DNA of 14,365 bases from Alphaproteobacteria bacterium UBA5343 (GCA_002410125.1 DHQH01000008.1:1-14365), one strand, 5' to 3'; positions 1-5,124 are shown, counted from the first letter of the stretch. Notes: generated from the sequence alone by a model not told the origin. Numbers and translations: made by a program.

Positions 1-2
1 TA

Positions 3-263
3 TTAGTAGCGGTCTTAGTAATTTCTATCTGGGCACTAGCTAAATATTTTAAGACTACTAGCGAGAAAAACCAAGATAGACAAGACGCTTTAGTAGAAAA
101 GCTTTTTACGCTCATAGAAAACAACACAAGCGCACTTACATCAATGAAAGAAAGCAATAAAGAGACTAAGGAAGCAATGCTAGAAACTAAAGAAGCTATG
201 AACGCTATTAAGGAAGAAATGACTAAAATTGCATCCGATGTAGATGATCTGAAACGAAAATAA
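3..263 (+). CDS. Holin-like membrane protein with coiled coil, 5' partial
   Basis: The frame is open from the window edge to TAA at 261-263, so the start codon and first residues are missing; 86 residues are visible. It opens with a hydrophobic stretch (LVAVLVISIWALAKYF), followed at once by a charged segment (KTTSEKNQDRQDALVEKLF) and then a long Lys/Glu-rich helical region with heptad-like repeats (ETKEAMLETKEAMNAIKEEM). One N-terminal membrane helix followed by a charged coiled coil is the plan of the BhlA/UviB group of small holin-like phage proteins, which act in the inner membrane during lysis. The assignment rests on architecture and the charged stretch after the helix, not on a catalytic motif. 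A generic membrane-anchored coiled-coil protein is the alternative. The small membrane and lipoprotein genes that follow fit a lysis or envelope role. Confidence 0.55.
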   Translation, partial: LVAVLVISIWALAKYFKTTSEKNQDRQDALVEKLFTLIENNTSALTSMKESNKETKEAMLETKEAMNAIKEEMTKIASDVDDLKRK

Positions 264-269
264 AATATA

Positions 270-431
270 ATGGAAATTATTTCTCTATTTCATGGATTAG
301 TAGTAACTTTATTAGTATTGATACTATTCGTTCTTTTTTCTATTGTGCATTTGATATTGATTATTCAAAGGAATGATAGACTTAAAAAGAAGATCAGACA
401 TAGAGAATTAAAACCAACAAACAACACTTAA
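270..431 (+). CDS. Small single-helix membrane protein, 53 aa
   Basis: ATG at 270 lies six bases after the stop of the holin-like gene; TAA is at 429-431. Residues about 5-32 form one long hydrophobic segment (LFHGLVVTLLVLILFVLF and onward), followed by a basic tail (QRNDRLKKKIRHRELK). By the positive-inside rule the C-terminus should lie in the cytoplasm. No enzymatic motif is visible. Its place directly behind a holin-like gene makes a lysis accessory role (second holin, antiholin or inner-membrane spanin partner) possible, but it is short for an inner spanin and has no long periplasmic coiled coil. The function is not recognised. Confidence 0.55.
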   Translation: MEIISLFHGLVVTLLVLILFVLFSIVHLILIIQRNDRLKKKIRHRELKPTNNT

Positions 432-461
432 CTATCTTTATAAACCCCTAATAACATAGTT

Positions 462-680
462 ATGAGTGTTAGAATTATTTGCTTATTATTTATTTTTTTA
501 GTATCTTGTAGTAAATTACCTCACCCAATGAATTACAATGGAAGTATGTTTATATACAAATCAAAAGAAGGTGATAAATTCGAGGTAAGAAGATTCAAGT
601 ACAATCAATACAATATTACTTTAATACTTGATGGTAAATTATTATTAATTAAAGCAGATACAATTTATACGGTAAGATGA
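462..680 (+). CDS. Small lipoprotein, 72 aa
   Basis: The N-terminus is a short signal peptide (Met-Ser-Val-Arg, then IICLLFIFLV) ending in a lipobox LVSC, with Cys16 as the expected lipidated residue followed by Ser-Lys. The mature part of about 56 residues is rich in Tyr, Asn and Lys and looks like short beta strands (FEVRRFKYNQYNITLILDGKLLLIKADTIYTVR). A lipoprotein of this size near a holin-like gene could be an outer-membrane spanin subunit or a superinfection-exclusion lipoprotein; neither is shown by the sequence. It has no proline-rich mature region of the kind seen in lambda Rz1. The stop TGA at 678-680 overlaps the next start (ATGA), so the two genes are translationally coupled. Confidence 0.75.
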   Translation: MSVRIICLLFIFLVSCSKLPHPMNYNGSMFIYKSKEGDKFEVRRFKYNQYNITLILDGKLLLIKADTIYTVR

Positions 681-784
681 TAGCATTATTTATAATATTT
701 ATTACAGTAGTTACTATTGGTTTAATATCAAGCAGTAACACTAAGATAGATGACTTTACAGATGAAGACTTTAAAAGCTTTTAG
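677..784 (+). CDS. Tiny membrane peptide, 35 aa
   Basis: ATG at 677 overlaps the stop of the lipoprotein gene as ATGA; TAG is at 782-784. The first 18 residues are a hydrophobic helix (MIALFIIFITVVTIGLIS), followed by a short acidic tail (SSNTKIDDFTDEDFKSF). It is too short for a domain assignment. The coupled start, the clean membrane helix and the head-to-tail spacing with both neighbours support a real gene rather than chance. The function is unknown; an envelope role is likely from the context of small membrane proteins on both sides. Confidence 0.5.
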   Translation: MIALFIIFITVVTIGLISSSNTKIDDFTDEDFKSF

Positions 785-786
785 TT

Positions 787-918
787 ATGTTAGTTTGGTT
801 TTGTGTGTTTATCGTTATTTGTTCTTGGGTTGATAATTACTTTAAGGATAAAGAAGCTAAGATGCTAGAAGATCAGAAAGAAGATTGCCCACATGAATCA
901 TTTATTAAAAGGTTATGA
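787..918 (+). CDS. Tiny membrane-anchored protein, 43 aa
   Basis: ATG at 787 follows the preceding TAG by two bases, and TGA at 916-918 overlaps the next start as ATGA. The N-terminal hydrophobic helix (MLVWFCVFIVICSWV) is followed by a charged segment (DNYFKDKEAKMLEDQKEDC) and a short tail. There are three Cys: two in the helix and one near the end. The layout is one membrane helix plus a short charged tail. Not recognised. The coupling on the downstream side is the main support for expression. Confidence 0.5.
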   Translation: MLVWFCVFIVICSWVDNYFKDKEAKMLEDQKEDCPHESFIKRL

Positions 919-1103
919 AAGAAGAAGAATTAAAAACATCTAAAGAATGGGCTTCATTAAAGCTAAGTGAATCAGGTATTATTATATGCGATTTTGATGG
1001 ATGGGATAGAAGTAATTTTGAGTACTCATATAATGAGGAGTTAATTACTTTTAGTGAATTTAATAGAAGGTTGATGTACAGTACTATAATGATTAAATTA
1101 TGA
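915..1103 (+). CDS. Conserved small phage protein with DGWDR motif, 62 aa
   Basis: This soluble protein has a pattern that I know from many phages as a small conserved protein of unknown function: 'DGWDR' (residues about 27-31), then 'YSYNEELIT', then 'EFNRRLMYST'. It contains no signal peptide or membrane segment before the motif. The start ATG overlaps the upstream stop (ATGA at 915-918) and the stop TGA overlaps the next start (ATGA at 1100-1103), so it is coupled on both sides. The motif match makes this one of the more certain genes in the left part of the window, but no biochemical role is known to me. Confidence 0.75.
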   Translation: MKEEELKTSKEWASLKLSESGIIICDFDGWDRSNFEYSYNEELITFSEFNRRLMYSTIMIKL

Positions 1104-1351
1104 GAAAATATTCAGCCGGACTAATACTATATATCTTGCTTATACTATTCTTAACTACTAGCATAGTAAGCTGTGTTTATAATCCTTATCTATCAAAAGA
1201 AACTAAGAATTATAACGGCAAGCAAGTATTAGTCAGGGAATATGGATGGTTAGAAGTGAATGGATATGATACTGATACACTAGATTTGTATTTTACATCT
1301 GGTAAGAAGATATACCACACTAAGGTAGTTAAATTTGAAGAGATAAAATGA
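1100..1351 (+). CDS. Small lipoprotein, 83 aa
   Basis: Basic N-terminus (MRK), hydrophobic core (AGLILYILLILFLTTSI) and a lipobox ending in Val-Ser-Cys at about residue 25 mark a lipoprotein signal peptide. The mature portion of about 58 residues is polar and beta-rich (YNGKQVLVREYGWLEVNGYDTDTLDLYF), with a closing Lys/Glu-rich strand. It is the second lipoprotein in this short stretch, and its general plan resembles the one at 462-680 without clear sequence identity. It could be an outer-membrane spanin, an exclusion factor or a surface-altering protein; nothing in the sequence decides. It is coupled on both sides by ATGA overlaps. Confidence 0.75.
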   Translation: MRKYSAGLILYILLILFLTTSIVSCVYNPYLSKETKNYNGKQVLVREYGWLEVNGYDTDTLDLYFTSGKKIYHTKVVKFEEIK

Positions 1352-1614
1352 CGCTTACTCAAAAGTTCGATAATCTAGTAAACCCAACAGCAAGATATAA
1401 TTTACTTTTTGCTAAAGGGAGCTTTGTGATAAGTAAAAATTATTGTGGATATAAATTAATCCTTTTTGAGATGGATAATAATTACTTTGAGGTTTGGTAT
1501 AATCATCAATCACATTCTATTTATAAGGCTGTTAAAATAAGCATAAATAAAGCTATCGAACAGAAATATCATGATAATGTCACACTAACAGATTTAAATA
1601 CTTATTTAAAATGA
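1348..1614 (+). CDS. Hypothetical soluble protein, 88 aa
   Basis: ATG at 1348 overlaps the lipoprotein stop (ATGA), and TGA at 1612-1614 overlaps the next start. The middle is a run of predicted beta strands with aromatic residues (YKLILFEMDNNYFEVWYNH), followed by a helix (KAVKISINKAIEQKYH) and a short end. The 'YFEVWY' strand pattern followed by a helix is common in small Bacteroidota proteins that I cannot tie to a named family. No signal peptide and no catalytic motif are visible. Function unknown. Confidence 0.65.
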   Translation: MTLTQKFDNLVNPTARYNLLFAKGSFVISKNYCGYKLILFEMDNNYFEVWYNHQSHSIYKAVKISINKAIEQKYHDNVTLTDLNTYLK

Positions 1615-1739
1615 CTGAACAAGAAAGAAAAGATAGAGCAGAAAAGCAAGCGTTAAAGATAGCTGATGATATGAAGAAAGTTAAAGATATGTGCATTTAC
1701 GAAGTTAGATGGGTATTAACTAGAGATAAAAAGAGATGA
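1611..1739 (+). CDS. Hypothetical basic peptide, 42 aa
   Basis: ATG at 1611 overlaps the previous stop as ATGA, and TGA at 1737-1739 overlaps the next start. The product is Lys/Glu/Arg-rich and mostly helical (MTEQERKDRAEKQALKIADD), with one Cys in the segment 'KDMCIYEVRW'. It is too short for a domain call. Support comes from coupling on both sides and from the regular codon use. It could be a small nucleic-acid or protein-binding helix; no evidence favours either. Confidence 0.45.
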   Translation: MTEQERKDRAEKQALKIADDMKKVKDMCIYEVRWVLTRDKKR

Positions 1740-1831
1740 ACCTAACAATTAAAAATATCCAAGTTAATTACATATACACTTGCAATACTAAAGAAAAGAA
1801 AGTATATTACATGGTATATACTGGTTGTTGA
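1736..1831 (+). CDS. Hypothetical peptide, 31 aa, last gene before terminator
   Basis: ATG at 1736 overlaps the upstream TGA (ATGA), and TGA is at 1829-1831. The peptide (MNLTIKNIQVNYIYTCNTKE, then KKVYYMVYTGC) ends in a Gly-Cys. It is the last frame before the terminator at 1883-1920, so it would be the end of the first small-gene operon. The chain of overlapping starts argues for translation, but a frame this short could be accidental. Confidence 0.35.
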   Translation: MNLTIKNIQVNYIYTCNTKEKKVYYMVYTGC

Positions 1832-1882
1832 AATACTTTCATTTTCATATTTTTGTTTATTTAATTTTGATGATTACTAGCT

Positions 1883-1920
1883 AAAACTCTCTTAATATTT
1901 AGGAGAGTTTTTTTTGTTTT
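1883..1920 (+). terminator. Intrinsic terminator closing the first small-gene operon
   Basis: A perfect 9-bp inverted repeat (AAAACTCTC at 1883-1891, GAGAGTTTT at 1903-1911) encloses an 11-nt loop and runs into an eight-T tract at 1908-1915 and then GTTTT. It lies 50 bases after the last gene of the chain, as expected for a rho-independent terminator. Confidence 0.85.
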
Positions 1921-1944
1921 TGTGGTGATTAATTAGTATATTAG
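1913..1944 (+). promoter_or_regulatory. Possible Bacteroidota-type promoter
   Basis: TTTG at 1913-1916, a 20-base spacer and TATATTAG at 1937-1944 resemble the Bacteroidota sigma-ABfr pattern (TTTG, about 19-20 bases, TAnnTTTG), with one mismatch in the second element. Transcription would begin near 1950, some 12 bases before the ATG at 1962. The first element lies in the T-tract of the preceding terminator. A new promoter is expected here because transcription has just been ended, but the match is imperfect. Confidence 0.35.
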
Positions 1945-1961
1945 GGGAAAAGAAAAGAGTT

Positions 1962-2126
1962 ATGATTAAGAAAGAATTAGTAATATTTGTTTTATATTTA
2001 GTGTTTAGCATTATTTACAATGACAAACAGGAAGATATTCATAATGTATGCGTGTTACTAGCTATCTTAATACTAAGTTTGAGAGTTGAAGAATTAAAAA
2101 GCAATGAAACCAATAATAACAGATAA
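1962..2126 (+). CDS. Small two-helix membrane protein, 54 aa
   Basis: This is the first gene after the terminator, with an A/G-rich leader (GGGGAAAAGAAAAGAGTT) before ATG 1962. Two hydrophobic segments (ELVIFVLYLVFSII at about 5-18 and VCVLLAILILSL at about 30-41) are separated by a short charged loop (YNDKQEDIHN), followed by a polar tail (RVEELKSNETNNNR). A two-helix hairpin with both ends on the same side is a layout shared by small class II holins, but is also common among unrelated phage peptides. Function unknown. Its 3' end overlaps the next gene by 23 bases. Confidence 0.55.
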   Translation: MIKKELVIFVLYLVFSIIYNDKQEDIHNVCVLLAILILSLRVEELKSNETNNNR

Positions 2127-2190
2127 CCTAAAAGCTATAGTAATAATACTTAGCTTGGTAGTGATAATTTTAACAATGATATTTAGTTAG
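2104..2190 (+). CDS. Possible 28-aa membrane peptide
   Basis: ATG at 2104 lies inside the end of the preceding gene in another frame; TAG is at 2188-2190, two bases before the next ATG. The peptide is a short polar start (MKPIITDNLK) and one hydrophobic helix (AIVIILSLVVIILTMIF). The perfect helix length and the tight fit to the next gene support it, but at this size it could be a chance frame in AT-rich DNA. Confidence 0.35.
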   Translation: MKPIITDNLKAIVIILSLVVIILTMIFS

Positions 2191-2192
2191 TT

Positions 2193-2552
2193 ATGATAGA
2201 TATAAAAGAATTAAGGATAGGTAATTTAGTTGAAAGAGATGGATTAGTGTTTAATGTATGGGATTTAAAAAGAGATGGACTTCAATTGGATTCAGTAATA
2301 TTAGATAGGCATATTAAGTACAATAGTTATGATGATATAAAGCCTATTCCACTAACTAAAGAATGGCTAGAGAGATTAGGGCTTAAGCCGTTCGGTAAAT
2401 ACAGTTACACTAAAGGTAAATTTATAATACATTACAGATCACGAGAAAATGTATTCCGAATAAATAAAAGATATTCAAGTATTACTACAGTTCATCAACT
2501 ACAAAACTTATGTTTCTCATTAACAGGAGAAGAACTACAACTTAAAGACTAA
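2193..2552 (+). CDS. Conserved Bacteroidota phage protein, 119 aa
   Basis: I recognise the pattern of this protein: an N-terminus 'ELRIGNLVERDGLVFNVWDL', a centre 'IKPIPLTKEWLERLGLKPFG' and a C-terminus 'VHQLQNLCFSLTGEELQL'. This is a frequent small protein in phages and prophages of Bacteroidota, with no function known to me. It is soluble, with an N-terminal beta-rich part that may bind a partner and C-terminal helices. It is one of the best host indicators in this window. The stop TAA overlaps the next ATG (TAATG at 2550-2554), so the next gene is coupled. Confidence 0.85.
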   Translation: MIDIKELRIGNLVERDGLVFNVWDLKRDGLQLDSVILDRHIKYNSYDDIKPIPLTKEWLERLGLKPFGKYSYTKGKFIIHYRSRENVFRINKRYSSITTVHQLQNLCFSLTGEELQLKD

Positions 2553-2794
2553 TGGAAGAATCAATGAACGAGAATAAGAAATTAATCTTTTTTAAAGATC
2601 AACTTCAAAAAGAAGAGATAGAAGTGCAAGCTAAGCGATCAGTAGCAATAGATGTATTTACAAAACACTGTGATAGCATAAAATTAAACGCTGAGAAGTA
2701 CGCAAATAGTCATAGTAAGGAAATGTTATTACAGAACTATGATTTTGCTTTAAAAGACTTAATTTCAATTAGGATAGCTTTGATGTTAAAGTAA
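2552..2794 (+). CDS. Hypothetical helical protein, 80 aa
   Basis: ATG at 2552 overlaps the previous TAA. A second in-frame ATG four codons later (MNENKK) is an alternative start. The protein is almost entirely alpha-helical and charged (FFKDQLQKEEIEVQAKRSVA), with a C-terminal helix (NYDFALKDLISIRIALMLK). No signal peptide or catalytic motif is visible. It may be a small coiled-coil adaptor. Not recognised. Confidence 0.6.
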   Translation: MEESMNENKKLIFFKDQLQKEEIEVQAKRSVAIDVFTKHCDSIKLNAEKYANSHSKEMLLQNYDFALKDLISIRIALMLK

Positions 2795-2795
2795 T

Positions 2796-2966
2796 ATGGA
2801 ATTGCAATATGAAATACACATAATACAAAGTCTAATAGATGAATTAAAAAGACTTGGAGGTGATGAAGAAAAGATAGAAGAGGGCGAACAGCTTTTGAAT
2901 TACTTATACAGTATATTAGATAGCGCATTCGACCCAGAAGATTTCGATACAGATGGTTTTGCATAA
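2796..2966 (+). CDS. Hypothetical acidic helical protein, 56 aa
   Basis: ATG at 2796 follows the previous TAA by one base; TAA is at 2964-2966. The product is helical and strongly acidic (LIDELKRLGGDEEKIEEGEQ and a tail FDPEDFDTDGFA). The acidic tail and small size recall DNA-mimic or inhibitor proteins in a general way, but no family is recognised and composition alone is weak evidence. Tight spacing to its neighbour and normal codon use support a real gene. Confidence 0.55.
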   Translation: MELQYEIHIIQSLIDELKRLGGDEEKIEEGEQLLNYLYSILDSAFDPEDFDTDGFA

Positions 2967-2968
2967 TT

Positions 2969-2987
2969 AAAAGATTAAGAAAGTATT
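2969..2987 (+). repeat. 19-base direct repeat, copy 1
   Basis: AAAAGATTAAGAAAGTATT occurs here and again at 3703-3721. The second copy encodes the start of the 34-aa peptide gene at 3699. The flanks of this first copy resemble that start (ATT in place of ATG, one A fewer), and the matching frame stays open to a TGA at 3031-3033 that overlaps the next ATG. This looks like a decayed second copy of the same gene start, or a chance A-rich match. Confidence 0.5.
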
Positions 2988-3029
2988 GAGCACACGATTT
3001 AGAATACAAGTATATAAATATTTAAAGAT

Positions 3030-3254
3030 ATGAGTGATATAAAAAACATGAAAATTAGTTTATTGCCTAAGGGCTTAATTTATGCAGCATTACAAAAGAA
3101 TGAATTAGATGAAAAAGTAGTAAAAGAAAACACTGATCTAGTTTATAATGCTATTGTAGAATTTATAGGTAATACGCACGCTATTGCTTATGTCGAGGAT
3201 AGATTAGATTTTTTACAAATAGGTGGTATAGAAGAAAAGGAAGAAGAATCATGA
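3030..3254 (+). CDS. Hypothetical acidic protein, 74 aa
   Basis: ATG at 3030; TGA at 3252-3254 overlaps the next start (ATGA). The N-terminal half is 'KISLLPKGLIYAALQKNELD', the middle is helical (VKENTDLVYNAIVEFIGNT), and the C-terminus is acidic (GGIEEKEEES). It has no membrane segment or signal peptide. The 62 bases before it hold no complete gene, only the decayed-looking repeat described separately. Not recognised. Confidence 0.6.
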   Translation: MSDIKNMKISLLPKGLIYAALQKNELDEKVVKENTDLVYNAIVEFIGNTHAIAYVEDRLDFLQIGGIEEKEEES

Positions 3255-3448
3255 AACACACAATGTATATAAAACCAATAACCGGAGATAGTATAGCGTT
3301 AACTATAGAAGGTATAACCGATAAGGATAAAGAACAGATTAAAATGGAAATTACATCATTATTAAAACATGGATATGGATGCGTAATTATAAAAGATCAT
3401 ATCATAGGATGTGAAGCATTAAATAAGTCTTATATATGGTTTACTTAA
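3251..3448 (+). CDS. Hypothetical small alpha/beta protein, 65 aa
   Basis: The start overlaps the previous stop as ATGA. The order of predicted elements is strand (MYIKPITGDSIALTIEGI), helix (DKDKEQIKMEITSLLKHG), strand (GCVIIKDHIIGCEAL) and a short aromatic end. Two Cys flank the last strand. The compact beta-alpha-beta plan is typical of small phage accessory proteins, but I cannot assign a family. It is the last gene before the probable terminator at 3488-3514. Confidence 0.6.
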   Translation: MKHTMYIKPITGDSIALTIEGITDKDKEQIKMEITSLLKHGYGCVIIKDHIIGCEALNKSYIWFT

Positions 3449-3487
3449 AGATAACAACTAACAAATTGTATATTGATATAACTTAGT

Positions 3488-3514
3488 AAAGGCTTATCTT
3501 ATGGGTAAGCTTTT
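3488..3514 (+). terminator. Probable intrinsic terminator or hairpin
   Basis: AAAGGCTTATC (3488-3498) pairs with GGTAAGCTTTT (3504-3514) over 11 positions, including two G-T wobbles, with a 5-nt loop. The T tract after it is weak (TTTTGTAGTTT). It sits 40 bases after a stop codon in the 105-base gap before the next gene, which fits a terminator, though a partly leaky one. Confidence 0.6.
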
Positions 3515-3553
3515 GTAGTTTAACATTAAAAACTTAATAATCGTATAATAAGT

Positions 3554-3712
3554 ATGAGTAAGTTAATATCATTCAAAGAACTAGAGAATAAATATATAGG
3601 TGTTATAGGTACTCCTGAGAGAGATAAGTATGAAAAGAAGCTAAGAAAAGAAAGCTTAAAAGAATTAGCTAAACAGGCTCAAAAGTTAAAGCTAGGATAT
3701 GAAAAAGATTAA
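3554..3712 (+). CDS. HTH-less antitoxin-like protein, 52 aa
   Basis: ATG at 3554, TAA at 3710-3712. The sequence 'LISFKELENKYIGVIGTPER' followed by 'DKYEKKLRKESLKELAKQAQ' resembles the N-terminal segment of Bacteroidota XRE/HigA-like antitoxins, where a line of the type 'sfdEv.dk.iGkiGTPeRD.fE.el....lge.ik.aR' precedes the helix-turn-helix. Here the protein ends (KLKLGYEKD) where the HTH would start, so no DNA-binding domain is present. It is either a remnant of an antitoxin or a working stand-alone N-terminal module that could bind a host toxin or antitoxin. The frame is intact and its 3' end overlaps the next gene by 14 bases, which favours a maintained gene. The family resemblance is from memory of the GTPxRDxxE motif; the function is inference. 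Confidence 0.6.
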   Translation: MSKLISFKELENKYIGVIGTPERDKYEKKLRKESLKELAKQAQKLKLGYEKD

Positions 3713-3803
3713 GAAAGTATTAAAGGCAATAGGCAATCTGATAACACAAACATTTGATATGGTGTTTATTGTTATTGCTGATATTTTAGGAAATATATTA
3801 TGA
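3699..3803 (+). CDS. Cationic hydrophobic peptide, 34 aa
   Basis: ATG at 3699 lies 14 bases inside the end of the antitoxin-like gene, and TGA at 3801-3803 overlaps the next start (ATGA). The peptide starts with a Lys-rich segment (MKKIKKVLK), then 'AIGNLITQTFDMVFIVIADI' and ends 'LGNIL'. A short basic head and a hydrophobic helix is the form of small membrane-active peptides, including type I toxins, small holins and other membrane peptides. Coupled translation on both sides supports expression. Whether it forms a functional pair with the gene it overlaps is not known. Confidence 0.5.
   Translation: MKKIKKVLKAIGNLITQTFDMVFIVIADILGNIL
3703..3721 (+). repeat. 19-base direct repeat, copy 2
   Basis: Second copy of AAAAGATTAAGAAAGTATT, 734 bases after the first at 2969-2987. 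It covers codons 2-8 of the 34-aa peptide gene and the last codons of the antitoxin-like gene. Confidence 0.5.
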
Positions 3804-4006
3804 AGTCATATAAAGAAAGATATAAAGATTTTGTAAATTCAGTTTGGTTTGATAATGCATATCTTAATAAATCATTAGGTAGTGCAGTAATTATTGAGCA
3901 GGATAATAATATAAATTTAATAGAATTAGAAATACAATTAGAAGAAGCCTTGAATAAAGAGACTAAGGAGTCTATGACTGAATGGTTAAACTCAAAAAGA
4001 ATATAG
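3800..4006 (+). CDS. Hypothetical helical protein, 68 aa
   Basis: The start overlaps the previous stop as ATGA; TAG is at 4004-4006, one base before the next ATG. The N-terminus is basic and aromatic (MKSYKERYKDFVNSVWFDNA) and the second half is an acidic helix (INLIELEIQLEEALNKETKE). No membrane segment or known motif is visible. A short coiled-coil binding protein is plausible. Not recognised. Confidence 0.6.
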   Translation: MKSYKERYKDFVNSVWFDNAYLNKSLGSAVIIEQDNNINLIELEIQLEEALNKETKESMTEWLNSKRI

Positions 4007-4007
4007 T

Positions 4008-4331
4008 ATGAACATTCAAATAAACACAGAAGAAAAAACAATAACAGTAATCGAAGCTAAAGCAGAAGAGCTTATAGATTTACTAGAGAGGTATAAGGAT
4101 TTTAAGGTGGTTAGTTATGTGAATACTTTTCAACCTTATGATCCATATATACATGAGCCATTTGGAGGTTATGACCCAAATAATACAGGTAAACCTATTT
4201 GGTTAGTAGACCCTAATTCACAGCCTTATTACAGTGTAGATTTAGCAAGTGGAGAAGGCACAACCGTATATTGCCAAGTTGAAAATGATACTAATAATAG
4301 TAATACCTGCATAACTACAACCGATAACTAA
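4008..4331 (+). CDS. Hypothetical protein with Pro/Tyr/Asp-rich C-terminal half, 107 aa
   Basis: Residues 1-35 form strand-strand-helix-strand (MNIQINTEEKTITVIEAKAE then ELIDLLERYKDFKVVSY). The second half changes character to a flexible segment rich in Pro, Tyr, Asp and Gly (FQPYDPYIHEPFGGYDPNNT and PIWLVDPNSQPYY), ending in a Thr/Asn-rich tail with two Cys. The acidic, proline-rich middle could be a partner-binding loop. There is no signal peptide. TAA overlaps the next ATG (TAATG at 4329-4333). I do not recognise the family. Confidence 0.6.
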   Translation: MNIQINTEEKTITVIEAKAEELIDLLERYKDFKVVSYVNTFQPYDPYIHEPFGGYDPNNTGKPIWLVDPNSQPYYSVDLASGEGTTVYCQVENDTNNSNTCITTTDN

Positions 4332-4525
4332 TGTACACCAAAGAAGACAAATAAAAGATAAAAGAAATACTATCTCAGGATACAGTACTAAGTGATAGTT
4401 TCTTGAAGGCGATTAGCAAATTTAAAGTAGATAAACTACCGTTAAAAATTGATTGTTGTAATAACGGAATATCGTCAAGTGATATTAATTGGGATTTAAT
4501 TTGTAATGACAAAAAAGGTAAATAA
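4331..4525 (+). pseudogene. Small gene broken by a stop at codon 8
   Basis: ATG at 4331 overlaps the upstream TAA as TAATG. The frame reads MYTKEDK, then TAA at 4352-4354, then 56 open codons (KIKEILSQDTVLSDSFLKAI and onward to NDKKGK) ending in TAA 4523-4525, which itself overlaps the terminase start as TAATG. Coupled junctions at both ends of one frame suggest a single gene of about 64 codons with one nonsense codon; CAA (Gln) to TAA would be the simplest cause. After the stop the only common alternative start is TTG at 4403. Possibilities are recent inactivation, a sequencing error, re-initiation or read-through. The product has no recognised domain. It occupies the place just before the small terminase. 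Confidence 0.55.
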
Positions 4526-5124
4526 TGGATAACCCAGTACTAAAAACATACAAAGCAGAAGAAGGGCACTCTTATACTGATAAAGAGAAGCTTTTTTGTT
4601 ATTACTATGTCCAATACTGGAATGGAGCAAAGGCAGCTAGAGAAGCCGGATACAAGGAATCTAATGATAGAGGACAAGCAAGTGAGAACCTTTCAAAACC
4701 GCACATAAAGCAACTAATTGAGGAAATGAAAAGTGATCTCGAATTTATGTCTGGTGTTAGTAAATTAAGAAACCTCCAAGAGCTTGGAAAGATAGCTTAT
4801 TTAAGCGCAGAAGATGTATATACTACAGAGTTTACTTTAGAAGAATTTAACAACCTATCAGAACAGGCAAAGTCTGCTATTATGGAAGTAGAAAACACTC
4901 AGAGAGTAATTAGCTCAGAGGGTGAAAATATAGTAATTGATAAAAAGGTAAAAGTAAAATTCTATTCTAAGCAGCAAGCAATCCAAGAGATAAATAAAAT
5001 GATGGGTTACAATGAACCGGATAAGGTCGAGCACTCAGGAGGTTTAGAACATAAGTTTAAAGGGATGAGTGATAGTGAAGTAGAAGCAGAAGCAAAGAGA
5101 ATAAGAGAGAAGTATGACGATTGA
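4525..5124 (+). CDS. terS: Terminase small subunit
   Basis: This is the DNA-recognition subunit of the packaging motor, which binds the pac or cos site and hands it to the large subunit. The N-terminal part matches the Terminase_2 pattern: 'YTDKEKLFCYYYVQYWNGAK' then 'AAREAGYKESNDRGQASENL' then 'SKPHIKQLIEEM' (residues about 17-68) form a helix-turn-helix. The middle 'ISAEDV'-like segment is here 'YLSAEDVYTTEF', and the line 'QQAIQEINKMMGYNEPDKVE' near residues 154-173 is the usual closing element of this family. Length 199 aa is normal. The start overlaps the preceding TAA (TAATG), and the 3' end overlaps terL by 11 bases, so the two subunits should be made together. Confidence 0.93.
   Translation: MDNPVLKTYKAEEGHSYTDKEKLFCYYYVQYWNGAKAAREAGYKESNDRGQASENLSKPHIKQLIEEMKSDLEFMSGVSKLRNLQELGKIAYLSAEDVYTTEFTLEEFNNLSEQAKSAIMEVENTQRVISSEGENIVIDKKVKVKFYSKQQAIQEINKMMGYNEPDKVEHSGGLEHKFKGMSDSEVEAEAKRIREKYDD

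Noticed and set aside
2737..3009. Minus-strand open frame of 90 codons
   Set aside because: It runs opposite to two tightly spaced plus-strand genes (2552-2794 and 2796-2966) that fit the operon. Its product is a Leu/His/Tyr-rich string typical of a reverse reading.
3772..4041. Minus-strand open frame of 89 codons
   Set aside because: It overlaps the coupled plus-strand gene at 3800-4006 and has no start context or neighbour on its strand.
4352..4354. Stop-codon reassignment as explanation for the in-frame TAA
   Set aside because: TAA is the most frequent terminator of genes in this window, including portal and capsid, and TAG and TGA also end genes normally.
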